Assembly: GCF_900496995.4 (NCBI RefSeq)
Contig: NC_044012.1
Coordinates: 22,854,759-22,918,758, forward strand
Length of the DNA: 64,000 bases
DNA from: Aquila chrysaetos chrysaetos
Taxonomy: Eukaryota > Chordata > Aves > Accipitriformes > Accipitridae
Direction of reading: 5' to 3'
A model generated the notes under the pieces. It was not told the DNA's origin. It saw nothing but the letters and a program-made list of their open reading frames with translations, and did not search any database. Position numbers and translations under genes: made by a program. Positions within the stretch are counted from its first letter, which is position 1. Each line of letters starts with the position of its first letter. Below are positions 1-13,500 of the stretch, piece after piece.

Positions 1-1
1 G

Positions 2-2747
<2,746 letters not shown>

Positions 2748-3281
2748 AAGAAATGAGGGCCAGCTTCCCTCCATGCTGGTAGCCACCGCAAGCTGCCATG
2801 CAGGGGAGCAAAGGACTCGGAGCTGAGTTTGGAAGGAAAAGGAGCAAGACCAACAGCTCAGGTAGATGGGCTGGCACCCACTTCCACACTGATTGGTTTT
2901 TCTTTTGGGAATGGCGATTAATTATACTTCAGAGGCTTGTCACTTCCCACTAGCGGGTGGATAATTAACCACGCTGTCAGCTCATTAACATCACACTTGC
3001 GAATTACAGTGTACACACAAGCCCTTGTCGCTAGCAAGCCACGTTTAGGCACTTTAGAGGCTGTGGAGCCCACGGTGCCGTAGCCTTTGCTCACTTGGGA
3101 CAGAGCAAGTCACGTAACGAGTGCAGGCTCTGATTTACTGGGGCGGTCACGGGGGTGGCACGAGGGTGGCACGGCAGGTATGACTTGCAAGAGCACCTCT
3201 GCCAGCCGCCAGCATGCAGGCAGCACACTAGGCTCCTCGGGCAAGACCGGCTCGAAATCAGCAGATGTACAAAATAATAAA
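2748..3281 (+). other. LCAT 3' untranslated region
   Basis: The stretch after the LCAT stop codon holds no supported ORF. It includes an AT-richer patch around 2890-3010 with several ATTAA/TAATT motifs. It ends in an AATAAA signal. Confidence 0.6.
3276..3281 (+). terminator. Poly(A) signal AATAAA, LCAT
   Basis: This is a canonical AATAAA 529 bp after the LCAT stop, followed within 40 bp by a T/G-containing stretch. It is the first canonical signal downstream of the stop, which makes it the likely 3' end of LCAT. Confidence 0.65.
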
Positions 3282-3419
3282 CACACTTTGCTTCTCAGTG
3301 CTGAGCCTGCCTTGTCCTTGCACAGTGGGTTAGTAAAGCCAGCCGTAACCGAAAATGGAGGCGCTCACTGCCCCGCAGCACCCCAGCAGCCGGGGCTTTG
3401 GGAAAAGCCACGTGCCCAG

Positions 3420-4260
3420 TGATGCAACTGGGGTTCGTGATGCAGCTGGGGCTGGTGCTGCAACCGGGGCTGGCAACACGATTGGGGTGACAGTGTGATT
3501 GGGGTTGATGATACGACAAGGGTGACGATGTTGATTGGGGCTGGTGACACAACCAGGGCTGGTGAGACAACCAGGCCCGGTGATGCCACTGGGGCTGTTG
3601 ACGCAGCTGGGACTACTGATGCAGCCGGGACCAGTGATGCAGCTGGCTTGGCAATGCAACCACCTTGGCGATGCAACTGGGGCTGGCAAAGCAACCGGGA
3701 TGGCAATGGAACTGGGCTTGGCAATGCAACTGAGACTGGTGATGCGACTAGGGCTGGCAACACGATCGGGGTGACAGTGTGATTGGGGCTGGTGACATGA
3801 CCAGGGTGACGATGCAACTTGGGCTGGGGAATGCAACTGGGGCTGGGGATGCAGCTGGGACTACTGATGCAGCTGGGACCAGTGATGCAGCTGGCTTGGT
3901 GATGCAACCACATTGGCGATGCAACTGGGGCTGGCAAAGCAGCCAGGATGACAACGCAATTGGGACTGGCGATGCAACCAGGGTTGGTGACACAGCTGGG
4001 GATGGCGATGCAACTGGGGTTGGCGACGCAACCGGGGCAGCAATGCAACTGGGGCTGGCGACGCAGCTGAGGCTGGCGATGCAAACAGGCTGGCGATGGA
4101 GCCGGGGCTGGCAATGCAAATACGCTTAGTGACACGGCTGGGGTTGGGGATGCAAGCGGGGTTGGGGATGCAATCAAGGTTGGGGACGCAACCAAGGTTG
4201 GGGACGCAACCCGGGCAGTGATGGATGCAACCGGGGCTGGGGATGCAACCGGGGACGCCC
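3420..4260. repeat. 18-bp minisatellite (unit GATGCAACTGGGGCTGGC) with higher-order copies
   Basis: About 840 bp of diverged tandem copies of an 18-bp unit fill the space between LCAT and the MATCAP1 CpG island. A longer block is duplicated. GCAGCTGGGACTACTGATGC occurs at 3603 and, with near identity, at 3851, and the tract containing GTGACAGTGTGATTGGGG recurs near 3489 and 3772. That gives a higher-order period of about 248-283 bp with small indels. Because 18 is divisible by three, long frames stay open on both strands, for example 3365-4687 on the minus strand. Those translations are merely the repeat read as protein. The copies differ by point changes, so the array is not recent. Confidence 0.9.
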
Positions 4261-4575
4261 CGAGCCCCCCGTTCGGGAGCGCGACGCTCCGCCCGCCCCG
4301 GTTCCGCCGCCGCTCCGCTCCGCGGCCGCGGACAGGGCAGGGCAGGGCAGGGCAGGGCAGGGCAGGGCAGGCTCCGCGCGGGGCGGGGCGGGGCGGGGAA
4401 CGGAACGGCGGGGAGGGGCGGGGCTCTCCCGCAACGCTCCGCTCCCATTGGCTCCGGCGCGCCGGGCGCGGCGCCGATTGGCGGGGCGCGGCGCGTGCTC
4501 GGGGTGGGAGCGCGGGGGTCGGCCCGCCGCAGCCCACGTGCCGCCGCCGCCGCCGCCGCCGCCGCGCTGGAGGCC
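4261..4575 (+). promoter_or_regulatory. CpG-island promoter and 5'UTR of MATCAP1
   Basis: A TATA-less CpG-rich region lies directly before the MATCAP1 start codon. Visible elements are about seven GGGCA pentamers (4333-4370), a run of GGGGC GC boxes (4377-4432), two inverted CCAAT boxes (ATTGG at 4447-4451 and 4477-4481, 30 bp apart), a CACGTG E-box (4535-4540) and a GCC triplet run (4541-4565) just before the ATG. Paired CCAAT boxes about three helical turns apart are typical of NF-Y promoters. The transcription start is not determined. Confidence 0.65.
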
Positions 4576-7500
4576 ATGGTGCTGGACCCGGGGTCGGCGG
4601 CGGGCGGAGGGCTGGGGGCCGGCGCCGCCCCGCGCCTTCCCGACCGCCATGACCCACCGCTCTGCTCCTGGCCGTCCCCCCCGCCACCGGCCCCGGGCCC
4701 CGCGCCCCGTTGCCCTCGGGGAACCCGGCGTCTGTCGGAAACCGGCGCCGGGATGCGGCGGAGCGAAAGCGCGGGGAGGCGCGGGGGGGGGATGCGCGCC
4801 GCCGCTTCCCTGCCCCACATCGCGCGGGGGCGGGGGGAGGAAGGCGGCGGGCGGCGGAGCCCCTGCCTGCTCGTGGCGCTGCGGCCCCGCAACGTGGAGG
4901 CGGAACGGGAGCGGTTCTTCCGCGCCAGCTTCGCCTACGACCCGCAGTTCGAGTACGCCGAGCCGGTCCCCGCCGCCGTGCTGGATAAATACGGAGCCGC
5001 CTCCGATCGCTTCGTCGCTCAGGTGAGGCGGGGCCGGCGGGTCACGCGCTGCCTGCGCGGGGCGCGGGCGGGCATGGCTGCGGGCAGCTGCCAGAGCCCC
5101 CGGTGCCTTCGTTCCCCTGCCGGTACTGCTGCCTGCTGAGCTGCTGCGAGCGGGGGGCGGGGAGAGCGTCACGGCGGGGCTGGGGAGGGATGCTCGGCCT
5201 GGGAGGAGGAGGAGGAGGAGGAGGAGGGACCCCGGATCGCGCCCTCGCCGCCTTCCTCCCGCCCCGTCAGGGCGGTAACGCGGCGGGCGCGAAGGCGTGG
5301 GTGTCCTCGCCTAGGGCGGTGTCACCCCGGCGATGCCAACGGGACGTACCAGGGCGGGAGCGCTCCGCGGTGGGGCCGGCCAGGAGCCGGTCCGTGGTCT
5401 GCGTGGAACCTTGCGGCCCGCTTTCCTTCCCGGCTTCTGCTGCCCGATCAGGCCCCCTGCTTTTTGTATCCTGCCTTCAGCACGCCCGCCCCGTTCTTAA
5501 AAAGTTCTTTAGTTACCCAGCCTACCTGCAGGAATAGCATGCGCTCCGCGGTTGATGTGGGCAATGGTCATACCGGTGGCTGGGTGATGCTACCGGCATC
5601 AAACTGGTTCTTGGTGGTGGTTAGGAGCTTGATGCTCCCTCAGGGACACCTCGCTGTTATTTTTTTTTTACGCTTGTTATTGTAGAAATAACGGACAAGG
5701 AGCCGGAGCGCGTGGGTGACTGCATGGGAAGTGTTCCTTAGCCGGAATGACCTGGTGGGTTAAGTCCGGCTTGTTTTCTGGAAGGCCTAAAGGCCGTCTG
5801 GCGTGGCGGCACCCTTAACACATCAGCAAACGCGGTTAGGAATGATAATTGTTGGTGCAGGCTCCGCTTAAGGAGTCTGCATTATTTTGCTTAACTGTTT
5901 CCCTTTGCTCGTAGGCTACTGAAAGATTCCCGGCTTGCTCTCTGCCGCGGGTAATAACGGTGGGTGGGTGGCAGGGAGCAAACAGGCAGGAGTGTGCTTG
6001 CTTGATGCTCTGCCTGCAAACGAGCCTCTCCTGGATGCAGGCAGAGCGAGGCAGGCAATGGAGCGGCTCCGTCCCTTTGCTCTGGGTTTGGAGCCGGGAG
6101 CCTGGCGATGCCCCAAAACCAGCTTGCTCTTAGGGCTGGGCATCCCGCCTCTGGCAAGAGCATCCTTTCTGCCCCACGGGCCCCTTTCAGCTGCTTCTGA
6201 GGGAGCAGATAAAAAACAACTCTTCTCTTGACTCCAGACTTGCACGCCAGAGGCGTCTCTTTCCACCTCCTAGCTGGGAGCTTACATCTGGTGTTTCAAT
6301 AACAACTTCTTCACCGATTTATTTATTGCTTTTTGCATGTTTACTTATTCTTGCATTACTTCCCATATCTCTGCCTGAAGTATTATCTGACGATTCAGGC
6401 TCTTTCTGTAAACAGCTTTCTAAGCAGTTAGTCATTTCCAGTGCCTGCCGTACCTCTGCCCCAGATAAACTGGTGCCAGCGATGCTGTTGCAGGGGAGAC
6501 AGTCTGACTCCTATAAAGACCTCGCTGGCTTTTCAGTGTTTTCCTCCTGCATTTAAGTGCATTTCGTTCTCCACGTAATGCAGTAAATTGAATTCTTCGG
6601 CGCTATTTCCCCCCTTGCTTTCTCTTTTGGTACAGTTGACTTACAATATAGTAAAAGATAAATAATGGAGATTATTTTTCTCTGCGCATTACTTTGAATG
6701 AATGGAACTAAGTGTTTGTAACCAGTGTGAATGGCATCATCCTGGATCGTAAAACCCTTTGCAAGAGATATTAAGTGTTGAGTGTTTCTGCCGGTGTTTC
6801 TCCAAGTTTTCCAGTGACGGTGTGATGGGACGGTATTCATGGTTCCTTTGTTCGTACTCTGCAGTAACCTCCTTCCAGCCTCTTTTCTTTTGGGAAACCT
6901 TTTCCCTTGCCAGCCAACTATTAGCTACAAACTGCTTTTATTTTAAAAACCTGCATTAATCATGGAGCTTAAATAAATGAAACATTTTGCTAAGCCAAGA
7001 TCCTTGGACAAGAGCAGACAAACCAGCATCAGCTCCCTGCTTCCAGCTTGCTGCTCCACCAGCTGCTCTGCACGTGCTGGGGGGGGATTATTTTATTTTT
7101 TTAATTGAAAATTTAAATAAACTAGAAGGATTCTTCTAGCCCCATGGAGGCTCATCACTCCAGGGATCACATCCCTGGTTTGTTACAGGAATGGGAACGT
7201 GAGCAGCACCAGCATGGAGCTGGAGGATTTGTTATCCCACTGCATATGATGGGTGCACGACTTCGGGCTGCCCGGGGATTCTCAGCAGCCTCTCAGAACA
7301 CTAAATTTGGTATCTTAGGAATTTTGCTTGCCGGAACGTGCGCTGGAGGTCGGCGAGGAGCGTGCTCTTTGGTTGTCTTGCTCCTGGTCACCAGCTGTGC
7401 TGGGTTTCTCTTGGCTTGGCATGTTAGGTCCCCTGGGAGGAGAGAACAAGTGGCTGAGCAGAGGTGGGAGGAAGAAATGGTCCTTTTTCTGCCACTGTCA

Positions 7501-10500
7501 GCAGGAGGTACCTTGCGGCGCTGCAAAAATAATCCTGATCGTTCAGCAAAAGAACCAAAAAACCCAAACAAAGAAAACGCCACCAACAACAACAACAAAA
7601 AAAAAAAACCAAACCGACAACACAGAAAAAACCTCTTGCAACTTCTTCTGCAAAGACACAATAAGTGACTCGAGAATGAAAACCAGCAGTGCAGAGTGCT
7701 GGGATAGGGGAGGCTGCTCACCAGACGCAGACCACGAAGCCCCTGTACAGGGTATTGGATGGCTTGAGTGCTGGTGAGCACCCATCTCCTGATCCTGGGT
7801 GACCTTAGGGATGAGGGTGGGGATGGGACCTCCTCTGCAGGGCTCCAGCTGCTGCCTGGAGCCCGTACGAGAGCAAAGGGGGTTTGCTCAGCAGGAGAAG
7901 GTAAAACACACACCAGTCAGGAGCAGCGCTTGGCCCAGGGCTGGGAAGCTCAGCAGCAGCTCAGCCAGATTTACAGATGCAATGAAACTGCTGGAAAAAC
8001 TCCAGAACTTGTGCAAAGTTGTCGTCATCTGGTTTGGGGTATATATTAATAGATTGGAGAAAGTCATTGCTTGAAAATACAAACTCACTTTTTGGGAAGG
8101 AAACGTGCTAATAAATGCTTGTATTTTGTAGATGCTCCATAAATGTTAATGCCAATAAAATAGCACATGCTGCTTTTATTAGAAGGCTGTTGGTGTGCAG
8201 TAGGCTGGTTGTGCTGAGACCTCGGCCAAAGAAGAGGAAGCAGCAGTGCTGCAAAGGGTGATGCTGGTGATGCCCAGCTTTCCTGCTGGGCTTGCAATCC
8301 AGCGCTGCAATAAGAAACTCTCAGCGTAAAAAGCAAGCTGATAAGCTAGACCCAAGCACTAGAGTTTGAAAGGAGAACTGAAAGCAGAGAAGATGAAAAT
8401 AATCATGGCTTTAACCTCCAGGGGCAGCATGCTGTGATGATGCTCTTTCGCTTCTGCTTTGCCCAGTTCCTACAACAGATGCTTGCAAGGGTGATAAAAA
8501 CCAGAAAGAATATACTGTGGGTCATGCTGATTGCATTAAGTGTCCGTCTGTCCTGGTGGCCACTTCCAGCTGGCTCAGTCTCCCTGGCTTTTTAGAGATT
8601 GCAAAACCACGTCTCACTTTATGGGTGTTTATGAGGGATTATCTCTGCTGGGTTTTACTGCATGTGGGATTTTAAGATGTGTTTATAAGCGGGGAAGGTG
8701 TTTGCACTCATGTTTCGTTTCTGCATGCAACAGGCGATCAGGATCATTCGTGCCGTCCTGGAGAAGTATGGGACCTATGAGAGCTTCGAAGTTGCCACGG
8801 GTGGGAGGCTGCTGAGCAAGTGCCAGATCTGGTCCATTATCCGAAAGTACATGCAGAAGGAAGGGTGCGTGGGAGAGGTAATCCACATCCCTCTATTATC
8901 ACTTGTAAACTACAGCTGCAAAATACTTATTTTCTGATAAAAAGGACTTAGATTAGGAAGTGTTTTGGGTACAGAGAAGAAACTTTTCTCCTCTGAGCTG
9001 TGGTGTCCTTTCAGCTCCGGCTTGGCTGCGTTCGCTGTACCCTGGCATTAGTACATGGGTGCTGGTTCCCCACGATTTCCCATGTTTTTTTTCAGTGTAT
9101 ATCTCCGGAGAGAGAGAGAGAGGGAGAGAGAGGAGCTGCTGCTTGTCTGCGTGGCCTTTTGCTGTGTGCATGAGGCATCAATTACCATCGGGAAGTCATC
9201 CCTCTGTGGTATGGCAGACATCTCCGACAGCTGCCTTCACTCACAAGTCCAAAAGCAAAGCTGGGGGAAGAGATTTCCTGCTGTCCCATGGGATGTGCCG
9301 GGTTACGGCACTTTGAAATCCCAAGCTTGGGTTTTAAAGCTGGGAAATACATGGTTAAGATACGATGGTAGCCGTGCGGGATGAAGGCGGGGGGAAGTTC
9401 AGCATCTCTTAATCTGGTTTCTCTGAGCAGCATCCAGCGTGGGATGTCCCACAGCTTCAGTTAAGGGGCTTTTTTTTTTTCCCCTTCTGCTAGCAAGGTG
9501 TGGGCAAAATGCTTCCACCATCCTGGGTTCAAATGCTGAGAAGGATTTCTGGAGCTGACTCTGCTTTTTTTGGCTTGCAGGGCTGCCTCCGGCTGTTGGC
9601 TGCAGGGCAGAAGTCCGTGCAGTGCTGGCTGGCGCGGAGGGCTTCCTCGCTGCTGCCTCTTGCCCAGACTATTTTTCCTAGCTCTGATTTTTCACCTCCA
9701 TCTCCAAACAGGGTTATTCATGAGCATTTCCCTGAAGCATCAACTTGCTCAGGGGTACCCAGGCCATTTCACGCCTGCAAAAGCAGGAGTGAGCAGTTCC
9801 TCAAGGTCCCACCTGGCCGGGGGACTTTCCTCCTCCAGCCTCCTTGGGTTGTCCCTGGGATGTGGATTTGGCACCTTGATCCTCCTAAGCCTTTGCTTAG
9901 GACAGAAGGGATTTCTGAAAATCTCTTCCTATAATTCAGCTGCCTTTTAGTACCCAGAACCAGTCCTGATACCCAACCTAGCAGCTGGCCAGTCTTACTT
10001 ACAGACCTACACTTATGACCTGCTAGTTGTGGGTCATCTCTTGATTTTTATCAATTGATTAAATTCAGCTATTTTGCTTTTCTCCGTTAATCTAACCCAA
10101 ATTGAGCTCTGGCTGGGCAGAAAGCCATCTTTTTTTCTTACATATTGGTGTACAACTGGCTTCCTTCCAGCCCTGTGTAATTTTCCCTTTGCTCCAGGGA
10201 ACGCAGGGTTCAGTAATTATGTTTGCACATCGGCGTGTGAGATAAGTGGCCCTTTTATCCAAAACTTTTGATAAGTGCTTTTAAAACCATTAAAGCATTG
10301 GTTTGCTCATTCCTACCCATTACAAATTTTGCTGAATTTCTCTGGGGCAGGGAAGAGGGAAGGGTTTCATCTGCTCTCGATACAGCGATGTTGGCAAAGC
10401 TTGCTCCCCATACAGAACCAAAACTTGCTGAAACTTCTGTGTCACTGATAATTTAACACCCTGTCGGGGAACTAGGTGGTTTCAGACATGTATCTCCCTC

Positions 10501-13500
10501 CCCACGCCTGTATCTATAATTCCTGACTTTCACCTGCTGTGCCATGTCTGTTCTGCCATGCTGTTTGCTTCCCTGATATGTACTAATTGTGATGGCTTTC
10601 TTAAAAAACCCCCAAAACCCAAGAAGAAACTAGTGTGGGGGGGTTGCGTTAGCCCAGAGACTGACCCGCTGATGCATCAGCTGCCTGTGCTGCCTGCAGG
10701 CAGTCCTGGCAGGCAGCGCGGGCCAGGCTGGTGGCAGTCGCTGCAGGCAGCTGCCCTTTGTCCCCGGCGCTGATCAGCGAAGGCAGGATCCCGCTTTCCG
10801 GCACCACAGGCAGCATGCTTGTGGGTGAGTATTTACGCTATAATTAACTTTGTGTCTTCAAAAGCTTCTTTGTCGGGGTCAGAGCTGCAGATCCTGAAGC
10901 TCTTCTGCTTTTCTTCTGGCTCAGGACCGAGGTGACGCTGCCGGAGCTCAGAGGTCTCTGTACGGATTTCAGCGAGTTCCCAGCTTGCAGCAAAGGACCC
11001 CCTGACCCCGTTGGTAAGTTCTGCATGCCAACCCCTGGGGTTGTGAAACGTTGTTAGCCTGAATAGCGCTAGCTAGTATCTCCTGGGATCCCATCGGTAG
11101 TGCCCCTCCACCTCTGAGCTGCTCGATACCGGCGCTTTCTTGGCATGCGAGGTCCTGAGCAGCACTAGGGAGCCGGGGAGAGGCAGGAGCCCGTGCCGCG
11201 GGGGCTGTCAGCAGTCTTCCCTCGGTTCCTGGGGACAAGCTCTTTCTCCATCATTGCATCCACAAAAGCTGAGTAGAAGTTTTGAGGACCGTGAGGATAC
11301 TGTGGGGATCCTGCTCAGAATAACAGAGGTCACAAAGCTGGAGAGCTGGCATTGCTGCTCCAGGAATAAGTGTGGCTGAAGTCGCAGCCCCTGTTTTAAC
11401 GGCACCTGCAAAGCTGGAGGGTTTCCCGAAATAAGGCAAGTGGTGCTGCTCAGCGGGTGGATGGGCTGCTGCAGCCAGAGAAGGGCTGCGGGCAGCGTAA
11501 CGGGAGTGTGCGTAGCTGCAGTCTGTGATGATGCTGAGGGTCCCTTCCCATCGCTCCTGGATGGCTGGCTCTGCATGGGGTGGTTCCTGGCACCTCTGTT
11601 TAATATGACAAAGCAATGCCATATCCTCATGTTATCAAATAAGGGGGGAAAAAAAAATAACCCAAGTCAATTCTTCTAAAACATCATCAGACTGACATCC
11701 AAAGAATGACATCGTGGGGTTTTGCCCGTCAGCTTCTCATCGTGGTGGCCCCCGGGTGCATCCTTATCATCGGCTCTCGCAGGGGGACTGCGACCTGCGG
11801 CTGTACCCGTGGCTGCAGCTGCTCTCATTCTCTCCGAGCGGTGTCTAATCCTGTTTCCCAACTCCTGGATCAGTCCTTTTCCGTCCCTCATTCCCCTGCC
11901 CAGCTCTGTCCTGGGGTCTCTCCGTCCTTAGGACAGGGATGGGGAATTTCTCCCCAGGCCATGGCAGCCCGGTGTCTTCCCGAGTCGGGGGCTGTTTCTG
12001 CCTGCAAAACCCCTGCTGAGAATTCGCCTACCTGATGCAGTGGGTTGCACCATTTGCTGATGCTTCTTCGTCCTGAATCTGCTTCCTAACCACTTCGCTT
12101 GATGCCATCGAGCTATTGTACAGGGAAAGGTAGTTTTCGCTCCATATAATTGAGTTGAGCATTGCTGTTTCTGTGTTGCCTTTACTTTTTCTTCACCATT
12201 AGAGAGGAAAAAACAAAATCAACAGTGCTCCCTCTGACTTGAATTCTTCCTCTAAAGGCTCTGGGATGTTTTTGCATGGAGTTTTCCTTGATTCCCAAAA
12301 ACACCGAACGGTTGCTTCAACTACACCCTTCCCTCTGTGCTCAGCCACCAGCAGTGTCCCAGCAAACCGAATTTTTCTGTGCTCTTGGATCTTTCTCCAG
12401 ATGCTGTATCCCAGGGAATGCTTCGGTCTTCATTTCAGCTCTTGCTGCCTTGCCTAAAAAGGGCTTGTGCAAGACCTGGTTTCAGCACTGAGCATTGCAC
12501 CCTCAAGGATGCCGAGTATCGCGTTCTCAAGGATGCCGAGTATCGCGTCCTCAGCATCCTCGGCCACCTCTTATTTTCCAGCTGTTTGCTGTATTTCTCT
12601 TTGCTCACCCTGTGCATAGTGATACCAGATAGGAAAAGAAAAAGAAAAAAATTGGGGTTTGGACTGTTCAGCCTACCTTGTCTTCAGGCATGGTAGTGAA
12701 GACTGAAGGACAGCAGTTGCCTTTCCACAATTTGGCTGGGCTCATTTGGTGCCCACATTGAATTGTGTGAGCAGCTATTGATGCTCTGGCTTTAACACTG
12801 AAGTTCTGCGCCATCACAAGATGGAAATGCCTGGCCTGGTGATGATTGACTTGTCCTGTAGCATAAAGGGCCCCCCAAAATAATATAAAAATTAGCTTTT
12901 TTAAAGCCAGAGCACTCTCTTGCAAATGTTGCTTAATGCTTATTAAAGCGGGGTGTATCTCTGCTGTAGGCAAGCTCAGCCCTGGTAGGATGCTCAAATG
13001 GGTAACAGCAGGGAAGATGCAGCATAGGACTCGGGACACGGCATTCCTGGTACAGCAGAGGAAGAAGCCATGCGCAGGTGATGGACAGATATTTGGGTTA
13101 TAATAAAAGAGTTTTCTTCAGGGGTGGGATTTAAGGTGCCAGTGCAGATGGGAAGGGAGAGCTGGAGATCACCAGAATGGCAGGGATGAGCTGCGTGGAG
13201 CATTTATCCTTGCAACACTCAATATAATTAAAATCCTGGCTTTATGCAATATTTCACTTGCACGGGTGCTCTTGAGTGTTTTCAAAGATAGCTTTTGAAA
13301 TTGCACAAGGGAAACTTGAACTGTTGGTGGGATGCCAAGCAAGCACCAGCCTCCCCAAACACGCCAGCTGGGCTGAGCCCTCTGCAGCAGGTCCTGCTGG
13401 TACGGGGGACCTGGAGCTGCTGAATCCCTCTTGCCTGGGGATGGCTTCTGGAGGAATCCAGTGTAACGTGGCCAAGGATGAGCAACTGGAAAATGGAGAA

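Noticed and set aside
3365-4687. 440-codon open frame on the minus strand, and shorter frames on the plus strand, across the repeat region
   Set aside because: The frame is open because an 18-bp repeat and a CpG island lack stops. The translation merely repeats a six-residue unit and then GC-driven sequence, with no domain.
5464-5685. Short frames in MATCAP1 intron 1 as an alternative exon
   Set aside because: No homology and no need for an exon there: exon 1 and exon 2 join in phase and match the human protein without a gap.
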